DNA of 64,000 nt from Meira nashicola (lineage: Eukaryota > Basidiomycota > Exobasidiomycetes > Exobasidiales > Brachybasidiaceae): positions 1,736,001-1,800,000 of the forward strand of contig BCJU01000004.1 of the NCBI GenBank assembly GCA_001600355.1, written 5' to 3'. Position 1 is the stretch's first letter, and every line of letters starts with the position of its first letter. Under the pieces are notes generated by a model, which was given only the letters and a program-made list of their open reading frames with translations, was not told the DNA's origin and made no database searches. This document shows positions 41,397-53,100 of the stretch, piece after piece. The position numbers and the translations under genes were made by a program.

Positions 41397-42597
41397 CTTG
41401 TTCGAAAAGATGAAGAAGCAGAAACGATGAGCGTTACGAGGTGACCAATTAGATCAAAGGAAACTTTGCGTTTTGCAATAAAATCTTGTACACTCGAAAA
41501 AAAGATAAGATCGTGTATGAATCCTTCAAGGTGTAAAAGCGTAGGGGCGAGATCGAACAGATCGAATTGCTTTCATTGGAAAGAATAAAGTTCGAATTCG
41601 TAAAAAAACGTACGCAAAAATGGTTAACCGTTTTTAAAACTTTTGATTCGTGCTATTATGGTGGACGGTCCTCTGAATCGATAAGGAGCAATAGTTGACC
41701 TACTCTAGTTTGACATGAGGCAATGCAAGCCAAAGTTGAGGAAGAGCGTTTGAAATGACGATAGCTAGGTTCGACCATAAGTTGGATACAATTTTGAGCC
41801 TTATCGCGGCACTAGACGTGATTAATGGCAATTAAAAAATGCCACAAAAGATAACCCGTTTTAAATTCGGGGCGAAAGAAGATTTGGTATTTTCCGAAAG
41901 TCAACTTGTGGATTCGATTTGACTTGCAAAAATTGAAGATTGTATGATCCAAATGATCAATATACGTGGAGAAAAAGGAGAAAAAATTCTCCTAACATTA
42001 TTGAAGAAAACTCCTGTTTCTCGATTTTAATAATAATAAAAAAAACCTTATTGGCGGCCCAATAGGCATGCCGCTTTATAACACTTTTTTTTCCCAATAA
42101 AAACATTTCGTGCATTTATCTTTGAAATCTAGGCGTTTCACCTGTTAGGTGTCAGTGTTATTTTTTTTCCATTTTTTTACCATAGGTAAAACTCCTCTTA
42201 CTATCAAAAAACTCAGACTGTATTCTTGCCTGTAATAGGTTCACATACCGCGTAATTTTTAGCCGCCCTCGTTACCTTATTGTGTTTGTGCCTAAGCGCA
42301 ACTAACCCTGTGGCTGAATGAAGACAATGCACTGCATTTATCGGTTTACTCTCGCCTCTTCGGTCAGGGCAAAGGGCTGAGGTCTTGGCCTTTAGCGGAA
42401 TTTAATTATTTTTCCTTTTGAAATGAGAATGCCGTCATGGTGACCATCTTGGTATTCTAGAGATGATGAAAATGCTAAGATTGGCAAATATGGAATGAAC
42501 CAAGATAATCGAAATTAAAGAGTTACATTAATTAAGAATACACCGATGCCAAGCAAATTCTGTTAAATTAAAGGGATGCCAAGTAAAAATATTTAAA
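41397..42597. other. Long intergenic region
   Basis: About 1.2 kb, AT-rich, with a small hairpin TATTGG-CGGC-CCAATA near 42050. No tRNA box, no rRNA and no convincing exon. The left 200 bp is the promoter of the 1016-residue protein. Confidence 0.5.
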
Positions 42598-43770
42598 TCA
42601 ATTTTGCCTACTCGTCATGGAAGTCATTGCAGTTTCACTGCTTGTATTCGCATCATCAGCTTGAGCTGCAGTAGCAACCAAGCTCAATCTACCTCCTGTG
42701 CCTTTCTTACGTCCATGTATGATGACAGGATCCGGCTTGATGTTCTCTTTATCTGCTTCGGTTCCGTCATTGAAAGGTGATTGTATATCATTTGCCGATC
42801 GAGTATCGGTCTTATTATCCACTTCCTCATCTTGTTGAATTGAATCAGGCAAGACTGTCCAAGTGATTGCAGGTTTTGGTGATGCGTTTGAATGCATTGG
42901 ATGATCAATACCAAGTCCTATCGCTATACCTTTGTTCGCAATACTTGTAGGTACAACGAATCCATCGTTCATCTTTGAAGGCGATGATCGAATAGGCGAA
43001 AGATTTGCTGAAATCATTTTTGAAATTGATTTTGATGGACTTGGTGAACCTCTTGCTTCTGCCGATTGATCTTCATCTTGATCCATTACCAAATGTGCAA
43101 CTTCTGATGCTCGAACGCGATCTTTTTTACGAGGTAAGCTTTGCGGTACTCCACCACCACTGGCAAATGTCTCTTTCTGTGCTTCTAAAGGTGGCGTGAC
43201 TACTTCTTCTGGTTTCAATGAATCTTCTTCATCAAGACGAATTGCAGGTGACTTTCCCTTTTCCAAATTTACCATCAACTTTTTACCCGGCGATTTACTC
43301 AAAGGTGATAAACCTGCTTCATGTTCACGAAACTTTCTACGTAATTTTGCAGCAGGTGAATGTTTTGCATGTCGAATCTCATCACTTATTACCGGACTTT
43401 GTTCGATTGGTAAATCAGCTAAAGTCTTACTAGGCGAATTGCTTATAGGAAACAAAGATCTTTCTTCATTTTCATTTTCGCGATTTGGACTTGCATTTGC
43501 AGAACGTCTAATTTGCGTATTTGAACGAGAATGAAAAGGAGAATCATTCGAATGACCACCAGAAGATGTTCTTCCTACTGTAGGAGAAGGTAAAAGTTTG
43601 CTTGATTTTGTTGGTGAAGGATGTGTTTTAATCGGAGATGAAGGTCTTCCAACGAAATTCGCAACAGGTAATTCAGCCAAAGGTAATCGTGGCTTATTCA
43701 TAATCGTTTGAGATTGCTTTGTAGGCGATCCATTGGAAGGTGTATTTGAACTACTGCTTGATGCTGACAT
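42598..43770 (-). CDS. Disordered protein with D-box and KEN-box degron motifs (390 aa)
   Basis: No globular domain is visible. The sequence is Ser/Pro-rich with more than a dozen SP sites, several of S-P-x-K type, i.e. likely CDK targets. It has a destruction-box-like RLPLAEL (from R28), a near repeat KTLADLP further on, and a KEN box in ADKENIKPD (K341-N343), the two classic signals for the APC/C. A charged helix (AAKLRRKFREHEAG) lies in the middle. Its promoter holds three MCB-type elements. Together these suggest a cell-cycle protein made at G1/S and destroyed in mitosis or G1 (for example a securin-, CDK-inhibitor- or replication-regulator-like protein); which one cannot be told. The first ATG of the frame is 43770. 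Confidence 0.65.
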   Translation of the reverse strand: MSASSSSSNTPSNGSPTKQSQTIMNKPRLPLAELPVANFVGRPSSPIKTHPSPTKSSKLLPSPTVGRTSSGGHSNDSPFHSRSNTQIRRSANASPNRENENEERSLFPISNSPSKTLADLPIEQSPVISDEIRHAKHSPAAKLRRKFREHEAGLSPLSKSPGKKLMVNLEKGKSPAIRLDEEDSLKPEEVVTPPLEAQKETFASGGGVPQSLPRKKDRVRASEVAHLVMDQDEDQSAEARGSPSPSKSISKMISANLSPIRSSPSKMNDGFVVPTSIANKGIAIGLGIDHPMHSNASPKPAITWTVLPDSIQQDEEVDNKTDTRSANDIQSPFNDGTEADKENIKPDPVIIHGRKKGTGGRLSLVATAAQADDANTSSETAMTSMTSRQN

Positions 43771-43862
43771 CTTTGTTGACTTGGAGTATGGATGATGTAC
43801 GTACAAATCAAGGATCTCCTAAAAAAGCAAAGCTTGTGGAGTCCAACACACTCCGAATTCTC

Positions 43863-43889
43863 ACGCGTTTTTGCACGCGAGGCACGCGT
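43863..43889. promoter_or_regulatory. Cluster of three MCB-like elements
   Basis: ACGCGT (43863-43868), ACGCGA (43875-43880) and ACGCGT (43884-43889) within 27 bp, about 95-120 bp upstream of the ATG of the degron-bearing protein. Clustering of MBF-type sites at this distance is typical of fungal G1/S promoters. Confidence 0.6.
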
Positions 43890-44000
43890 TCAAGATAAAG
43901 TATGGAACGTCAAACTGCTTAATCCCAATATATAGTCTAGTGCGGGATGACATTTGCGAACTGTTTGATTATATATACATGCATACATGGTTATGAAAAT

Positions 44001-45734
<1,734 letters not shown>

Positions 45735-45795
45735 TCAATTCCGAAATCATACAAATAACACGTTCTGAAATCTTTAACAGCGCGTAAATTTAATA

Positions 45796-45801
45796 CGCGT
45801 C
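45796..45801. promoter_or_regulatory. MCB (ACGCGT) upstream of the thymidylate synthase fusion
   Basis: Perfect MluI cell-cycle box 113 bp before the chosen start. A related CGCG motif is 14 bp away. Yeast CDC21 (thymidylate synthase) is a classic MCB-driven gene, so this is a plausible functional site. Confidence 0.55.
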
Positions 45802-46089
45802 TTTGGCAAGACAGGGCAGGCATTACATGGTCTATGTATGAATAGACTAGACTACTTGCATACACTGAGCACTACTTGATTGACCTGGCTTTGCGTTTCC
45901 CATCTTGATATCTTCGCTCAGCCCCTCTTAAACGCTAGCGGGGTGGAGAAATCAAACGCCTGACCAGGTTACCGGCTGGAACAACAACAGCAAGTGGGGA
46001 TATGTACATATGGACTATCACACGCACACATTCCGTTTACTCTACACATTATTGCGAGCGGCGCACACACACTGTACACACACGCAAGT

Positions 46090-46097
46090 TGACGTCA
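46090..46097. promoter_or_regulatory. CRE-like TGACGTCA in the SAC1 promoter
   Basis: Perfect 8-bp palindrome recognised by bZIP (ATF/CREB) factors, about 75 bp upstream of the SAC1 ATG. Function inferred only. Confidence 0.35.
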
Positions 46098-46171
46098 GAA
46101 AAACGAATTCTAACGATTAGGAGGAACTCAGAAATTCATTCCTTTTTACCATCATACCTTTACCCTAAACA

Positions 46172-48163
46172 ATGGCAGGAATCGCTGAAACATTATTGTG
46201 GCAAGGATTTCGTTTATATACGAGTCCTGATACATACGCATTCGAACCGAAAGATCAAGCTGGAAAATCGGAAATTCTAGTTATTGATCGTGGAGATGGA
46301 GAAGTGAAATTGACAAATTCTGTTCCTGAATCGGCAACAAAAGGAAAAGCATTAGACGTTTGGGGTATAATTGGTATAATTCAATTACATATAAGTAAAT
46401 TCTTAGTTGTAATCACTTCAAGAAAAGAGATTAAAGTAGCAGGATTAGCTGCTCCAGTTTATTTGGCAACAGATTTTCGTTTATTTCCAATTCCAAAAGA
46501 TGCAAAACCTAGCTTATTAAACCATCCTATCGAGAAAACACTTTTGAATTTACTCAAAACTCATTTATACAGTGCACCTTTATACTTTAGTTATGGATGG
46601 GATATCGGTAGTAGCTTTCAACGTCAAAGTCAATCAAATTATGAAGTAAAAGCTGCTTTATGGAAAAAGACTGACGAAAGATTCTTTTGGAATCGATTCT
46701 TACAAAATCAATTAATCTCTGCAACCGAAAAGCCAGGAGGTCAAGACTTTTCTCGTTTCATAATGCCAATCGTTTTTGGTTTCTTTGAAACGAAATTAGT
46801 CACAATTGGTTCACGTAAATTCTTATTCGGTCTTATCTCTCGTCGTAGTCGTCATCGTGCAGGAACAAGATACTTCTCTCGTGGAATTGACGATAAAGGA
46901 AACGTATCAAACTTTAACGAATCCGAACAATTTGTTTTAGCAGATAAAGCTGGAAATGAAGAAAAAGATCTTGTTGGTCAAGTTCGTTTGAGTTACTTAC
47001 AAACTCGTGGAAGTGTACCGGTTTATTGGGCAGAAGTGAATAATTTACGTTATAAGCCAGATTTGCTCATCATGGATCGTGAAGAAACTGGTGAATCAAC
47101 CGCTCTTCATTTTGCTCAACAAACAAATTTGTACGGCGATAATTATTTGGTAAACCTTGTCAATCAAAAAGGTTACGAAAAGCCAGTGAAAGATGCATAT
47201 GAAAGGGCAGTCGAGAAGATTGATAATCCTAAAATTCATTATACCTATTACGATTTTCATCATGAATGCAAAGGGATGAAATTTCATAATGTGATCGATT
47301 TGGTCAAAACATTAGAAGATAAAGGACATAGTCCAAAAGATGCATGGTTTTATTATGACGTCAGACAAAATAAATCTTTGCAAAAACAACAATCTGTCGT
47401 TCGAACGAACTGCATGGATTGTTTAGATCGAACAAATGTAGTTCAAAGTACATTGGCAAAATGCGTTGTAGAACAACAATTACGTGAAGTTGGCATTTTT
47501 GGCAAAGAAGAAACATTGGAAAATCATCCAGACTTTTGGTTCATCTTCCGTAACGTTTGGGCAGATCATGCAGATGTTATAAGTAAAGCATATTCTGGTA
47601 CAGGAGCACTTAAAACTGATTTCACAAGAACAGGAAAACGATCAAAAGAAGGTGCATTACAAGATGGTGTGAATAGTGTAACACGTTATGTTCGTAATAA
47701 CTTCTTTGATGGTTCACGTCAAGATGCATACGATTTATTCACAGGTGCATGGACGCCAAAGAAAGGCGTTCGTGGTGATAGTCGTGCATTATTCATTCGT
47801 GCTTTACCTTACGTTTGGTTATTCAGCTTGTTGGTAATCTTTATTGCAATCTTTATTCCTTCTTTGATCGATCATGCAGGTCAAAGTAAACAAATTTTAG
47901 GTTTCGCAATCGCTATTGCAACGATAACATTTTATTCAATCACCGAAAGAGGATTACAATATGTTGCTTGGCCAACTCTCAATTATCCTGAAAACGTAAT
48001 TAATTATACCGGTCCAGGTTATGCGAGCGGCAGAAAAGGTAGAACAGGTTCGGGAAAATACGCTTCTAATTCTTCAAAACCACAATACACTTCTGCCAAT
48101 CAAACAAGATCCGCTTCTTCTGCAGCCGGAAGAAGAGGTGAAACATACGATAAAGATGAATAG
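46172..48163 (+). CDS. SAC1: SAC1 phosphoinositide phosphatase
   Basis: ER/Golgi membrane enzyme that dephosphorylates PI4P. 663 residues, close to yeast Sac1 (623). The catalytic CX5R motif lies in RTNCMDCLDRTNVVQS (Cys 414, Arg 420), preceded by typical SAC-domain sequence (SRRSRHRAGTRYFSRGID; GSVPVYWAEVNNLRYKPDL). Two hydrophobic helices at about 546-570 and 577-598 anchor the C-terminus, followed by a basic Ser/Gly-rich tail. ATG in an A-rich context; intronless. Runs tail-to-tail with the next gene (107-bp spacer). Confidence 0.96.
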   Translation: MAGIAETLLWQGFRLYTSPDTYAFEPKDQAGKSEILVIDRGDGEVKLTNSVPESATKGKALDVWGIIGIIQLHISKFLVVITSRKEIKVAGLAAPVYLATDFRLFPIPKDAKPSLLNHPIEKTLLNLLKTHLYSAPLYFSYGWDIGSSFQRQSQSNYEVKAALWKKTDERFFWNRFLQNQLISATEKPGGQDFSRFIMPIVFGFFETKLVTIGSRKFLFGLISRRSRHRAGTRYFSRGIDDKGNVSNFNESEQFVLADKAGNEEKDLVGQVRLSYLQTRGSVPVYWAEVNNLRYKPDLLIMDREETGESTALHFAQQTNLYGDNYLVNLVNQKGYEKPVKDAYERAVEKIDNPKIHYTYYDFHHECKGMKFHNVIDLVKTLEDKGHSPKDAWFYYDVRQNKSLQKQQSVVRTNCMDCLDRTNVVQSTLAKCVVEQQLREVGIFGKEETLENHPDFWFIFRNVWADHADVISKAYSGTGALKTDFTRTGKRSKEGALQDGVNSVTRYVRNNFFDGSRQDAYDLFTGAWTPKKGVRGDSRALFIRALPYVWLFSLLVIFIAIFIPSLIDHAGQSKQILGFAIAIATITFYSITERGLQYVAWPTLNYPENVINYTGPGYASGRKGRTGSGKYASNSSKPQYTSANQTRSASSAAGRRGETYDKDE

Positions 48164-48270
48164 TAGATTCTTCCTCTCGATCTTAATAATAAAGTGATCC
48201 TGTAGATGCTGTGTAAAGATTAAAAAAATGAAATTGATCATGAATTTAAATTCTTGGGTATATGTACATA

Positions 48271-49761
48271 TTATACAACGTTCCAATATCCTTGTAGACC
48301 GCTATTACGTTGTTCAAGTTCAATTCTTGCACTTTCGATACTCCAAGCTTCCGCTTCTTCTTTTGCTTTTTCTAAAGCAGATTCCGTTAAATTAGACTTT
48401 AAACGTGCACCTGCTAATTCGATATCCGAATCAGCTAATTCATGTAAAGCTTTACGTAAAGATTCCATCGCTGGATTTGAGTTAAGTTTTCGTGTGAATG
48501 AAATTCTATCAACCGAAAGATCATAAATCTTTTGTTCTAATTGAAGATTGATACTCTTTCCGCGAACACGTAATCCTTCCGCATATGATGCTTTACGACT
48601 TTGTACCTTTTCCGGCGTTCCATTTACTGCAGCAGGTGTAGTTGGACCACTTCCAACACCAACAGAAGAAGACGAATATCCATGTGCTGGCGAACGTGTA
48701 GGTACTTGTAAGTGTGACGCACTATCACGTTGATTGCTTTCCCGACGTGGACCAGTGGGTGTTGTTACTGGAGGAACACGTACGGACGTTGTGGTTGTAT
48801 CATTGCCTGAAGGTGTATTTCCATAGGGCGAACGATCGTAGTTTCGACTCAAAGAGCGATTATATTGCGAATCCTCGTAAGATCCACGTCCAGACGTACG
48901 TGAAAAGTAAGATTGTTCATCATACGAAGCACGAGGTCCAGAAGGTGGCGCTCTGCTTGACCCACCACTTGGGCCTACAGGAGGCGGTCTGGCAAAACTG
49001 TTTCTAGGTCCAGTTGGCGGCTGTTGCACAGAATCTCTATCCGTATCTCTATCTCTGAGCCTTTCTCGTTCACGATCTCTGTCGACATACTCTCGTGGTC
49101 CTGAAGGTATTGCTGTTGCACTATCTCTTCTTGCAACAGACGTTCGTTCTGCCGCTGCTGTAGCAGAGAGGGGAGGGGGCGAATTTCTGCGTGACGATGG
49201 TGTAGAGCGTCGTGAGACGGAGCGTGGCGATTTTGATCGACGAGATGGTGATGGACTTCTTCTCCAAGTAGCACTTTGCCTTTGATAAGGTAAATCTCTT
49301 TCTGCTCTTAAATCGACCAAAGAAGCATTGCGTTCAGCCGCATCAAGATCACGATAGCCTCGATCATAATAGTTTGATCGATCGTACCTTGAATCTGATG
49401 CTGCCGACGCCCAACGATCTGCATCTCTTGGATCACGATACTCTCTTCCTTCTGTCCAACGTCTTGAATCTGCACGTTCTCGTTCATCCCACCTATCCAA
49501 ATCAGATCGACGGTTTTCGTAAGGATCACGACGATCATCATACACTCGATCACGATCATATCTTTCTCTTTCATACCTTTCACGATCGTATCGTGCCCAT
49601 TCTCGGTCTCTCTCATATCGTGCTAATCGAGCATCTTCACCTTCTGAACGATCGCTTGGTTGACCGGATGACCAATAGCTACGTGAAGATGATCCATAAT
49701 CTGATCCATATCGGCTACCGTAATAATCACGTTCCCTGTATGGTGGCCCACCTCTACTCAT
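48271..49761 (-). CDS. Arg/Asp/Ser-rich disordered protein with GPR repeats and C-terminal helix
   Basis: About 496 residues. The N-terminal 150 residues are dominated by RYERDRE/YDRD-like repeats and Tyr/Ser/Gly, followed by an RS-like basic stretch (SPSPSRRSKSPRS). The middle carries a recurring P-x-G-P-R motif: IPSGPRE, PPTGPRN, PPSGPRA and TPTGPRR, plus a variant PPVGPSG. The last 110 residues are predicted helical (KSINLQLEQKIYDLSVDRISF; SALEKAKEEAEAWSIESARIE). The composition suggests an RNA-binding or splicing/processing-associated nuclear protein, but no RRM or other domain is seen, so I do not name it. The ATG at 49761 (MSRGGPPYRERD) is preferred; an upstream ATG at 49809 would add 16 His-rich residues. 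Confidence 0.65.
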   Translation of the reverse strand: MSRGGPPYRERDYYGSRYGSDYGSSSRSYWSSGQPSDRSEGEDARLARYERDREWARYDRERYERERYDRDRVYDDRRDPYENRRSDLDRWDERERADSRRWTEGREYRDPRDADRWASAASDSRYDRSNYYDRGYRDLDAAERNASLVDLRAERDLPYQRQSATWRRSPSPSRRSKSPRSVSRRSTPSSRRNSPPPLSATAAAERTSVARRDSATAIPSGPREYVDRDRERERLRDRDTDRDSVQQPPTGPRNSFARPPPVGPSGGSSRAPPSGPRASYDEQSYFSRTSGRGSYEDSQYNRSLSRNYDRSPYGNTPSGNDTTTTSVRVPPVTTPTGPRRESNQRDSASHLQVPTRSPAHGYSSSSVGVGSGPTTPAAVNGTPEKVQSRKASYAEGLRVRGKSINLQLEQKIYDLSVDRISFTRKLNSNPAMESLRKALHELADSDIELAGARLKSNLTESALEKAKEEAEAWSIESARIELEQRNSGLQGYWNVV

Positions 49762-50177
49762 TCTCGAATTATTGTGTGGATGATGGTGGAAATGAATTAG
49801 AAAATGCATAGCCTTAATTCCTCAAGAACACGTGAATGATTGATTTGTGTAGGGATTAAGAAGAAATCTTACAAGCCCGAATAAAAAAAATTAATAATCA
49901 ACGCGCCATAAGCATGTTTTTACTCCACTATAATCCAAACGTAGACTAGGCTGTTGAACGTATGTAAAATGACGCATACATTTTCTGTTCTTAAGTGTCG
50001 ATCGACAGAAGCATTAACCGAGACGAACATCAACTATCAAGATGTTCTAACAACAATTTGAGAAGAAGAAGAAAGTGAAAGTATCAGAAAGGTTCAATAA
50101 TTCTTACTTTACAACTTTCATTGGTGCCTTAAGGATACGTAGTGGGGAGCATACGATCCATTTACGACTGCTCAATT
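49762..50177. other. Divergent promoter, Arg-rich protein and listerin
   Basis: About 416 bp between the two starts. No TATA box or repeat stands out. Confidence 0.5.
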
Positions 50178-53100
50178 ATGCCGAAAAACACCAAATCTTC
50201 CGCCTCTTCGGCAACGAGGAAGAAACAAGCTGCTAAAGCTGCAAAGAAATCAGGTGTTGAACCTTCGCAACAACAGCAATCAAAACCAGCGAATGGGGCT
50301 TTACAAAGAGGTCAAAAGAAGACAAAAGGTAAAAAAGGAGAACCGAAAAAGAAGGTTTATATTCCACCTGTAAAGCCAAAACAAGATGTTATTGATCCTT
50401 TAGATTCTATGGGATTAGCAAGTTTATTACCAAGTGATTTAGTCGTTTTGCTACGAAAAGCTTCCAAAAAAGATGTCATCACCCGAACGAGGGCTTTGGA
50501 GGGTTTGTTGGAATGGATAAATGCTCCAACAACAAATGAAGACAGCATACAGCAGTCCGAAGAAGAGGGATCAACAGATAAGAATTCAGCACTCATAATA
50601 GCACTACCGAGCTGGGTTCATTTATTACCACGCTTATCCAATTCTCCAAACAGAAGATTACGACAATTGACTGTTCAAATCTCAGCAAAGATATTTGAAA
50701 TTCCTGATGTGCTATCCGAACTAATTGCACAGCCAGCTATGGTGGAGAATATCATAGGACCGATGCTCATCATTGCACATGGTCCGGATCGCTTGGTTTC
50801 CAGAACAGCTCTTACGATGCTTGAGCATATCACCACTTGGTCAGAAAAAGAAACGGAGAATATTGTTTTGGGTCAATATATGGAATCGATAATCGATCAT
50901 CTCAGTTTGCGTTTATTCGATGAACAACAAGGCAGAGATGAAAATGAATCCTCACAAAAGTCCGGCACATCAACTCCTCTGAGCACCACCACACGCGATG
51001 CCAAGAATAGAGATGATGTCAACGTTGAAGAAGATTCTGAAGCAACCGATGCACGTTTCGTTGTTGGAGCTTTGGGAGCTTTAGGATGGCTAATACAGGC
51101 AAAGCCTTCGACCGAATATTTGGAACAACTTCTACCGATCCTTACATCCTCCACTACTTGGACAGCATTATCACTTCAAAAATATGGTTCAAGGTCTCTC
51201 GGTGCTCTTTCGCCAAGTGTACGTGTTGCAGCATGGAATTTAGTTCGAATCTTAGTCACCAGTTGGCCTGAAGGCTCTGAAAAGTGTGCTTCCATATTAG
51301 GCCCTCAAGCACTTTCTTCAGCATTCAGCGAGCAAGATGCGTTAGTTGCACAGAATATGCGAGAAGCACTAATACGACTTCTTCAAGCATTACCTGGAAT
51401 ATGGAAGATGAGCAAAGAAGATGAAAATGATGCAGAGGAAGACGAGGACGACAGCGACGAAGAAGATGCAGAAGATGAAGAAGACGATGATGGTGAAGAT
51501 GGAAAGAGCCGAGACGGCAAGGCTGCTGGTGAGGAAGCTGCACAATATCCAATGTGGCAATCTTTCTTGGACTATCTCAGTAACGGGGTAAATGGTGTTG
51601 CATCGGCGTACACCCTTATCATATTGCTTCTTTCGACTATACCAGAGGAGGTTTTTCCTCCTTCTTCTGCCAAAGCGATGGAAGTTACGCAAGCAATGTA
51701 CGCACCAATCGATGAAGGCCAACTAGAAGGAAGAGAATTACAAAGAGCATTCGTGCCAGCATTCTTGGAATGTTTGATTTGGCTTTGTGGTCGAACAGCT
51801 ACAAAGAATTCTGTAGAGGAAGCATCTACTGTAGCAGAGAATATTACGATGATATGGCAAGATTTCATCGACGCTGATTCGGGTGGGATTACAGATACGA
51901 CGACAATCGAGGATATTAGATCGAGCCGATTAAATACCTTTGGGGAAGATCGTCTTGTAACCGAGCTTTCGAATTGTCTACGAAAATTGGGCAACATCAA
52001 TATTCGTCTTGCAAATCCCATATTGAGATTGAGTCGCGATGCACTGAGCAGGTCATTAACATATCCTGCCATACCTATTGATTTGGTGAGTAAAGTGTTG
52101 GCCAAATCCACACAACAAGATTTATCACCTCCTGCGCCTCTCGTTCAAGCTGTAAGTGAGCTGGTGAGAGATATAACATTCTCAACGGCTAATATAATCG
52201 CATCGGGAGAGTCGATCGAACAAGGAATACCTATCCTAAATCAGATGGTTACGGAAATGTCAATGGCGCAAGATGATGATTCGATGGGCGCACTTCGTTT
52301 AGCATTCAATGCACTTTTAGCACATACAGCAGATGTGGCAAATGACGAACTTGCTCTTTTCCTCACATCTTATGTATTTTTGCTAAAAGATGATGAGGAA
52401 AGAAGGAAAAGTTGGTGTGCCTTACTCGATACTATCGTTCGACCAGGCGATAAAATCGATTGGAGTCTTTTACGAGCAGTCTCTCGAGCCACGATTGGCA
52501 AAGAACGTGCATTAGCTTTGCAAGACTCTTTTAGTGAGAAGCTTGATACATCATTTTCTGCACACTATAAGGACAACATACCAGTTTCTGCACGGATAAT
52601 AGCCAGACCACAAGGCATTCTCAAGGAAGATACACCTAAAAAGATTTTGACTCAAATCCATCGAGGAGCATCGCAATCCGAGCTGACTCTATTGGAGGAA
52701 TGGTTGAAGTCGGATAAGAAGAATGTCAAAGTCGTATTTGAAACGCCCGAAATGCGAGCAGTTGTGATACACGTTTTTGAGCTGGCAGTATTTGATGGCG
52801 ATCGTCAGGCAAATGGTATTTGGCGTTTATTTTCTTTGCACGAAGATGCTTTTGTTATAGCCAAAGAGTTGTTGCAATCGCAATTGGTAACATTGGAAAG
52901 GAGTATTCAGGTTATTATTCACGCAGTCCAACATCTCAAACCTCGATTGACGTTCAATGATATTATACCGAGTCAAGAATCAATTCAGAGCTACCTCTCA
53001 GATTCGTTCAAGGTATCTTCTCCAGCAGAGTTGTGCGTAAATGACAATCTTGTCCCAATGCGATCTGAGTCGGATGTATCCATCGAAGCAAGCATTGTCC

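Noticed and set aside
48714..49811. Plus-strand frames opposite the Arg-rich protein, rich in His/Leu/Asp
   Set aside because: Antisense reading of Arg/Asp repeats; no independent support.
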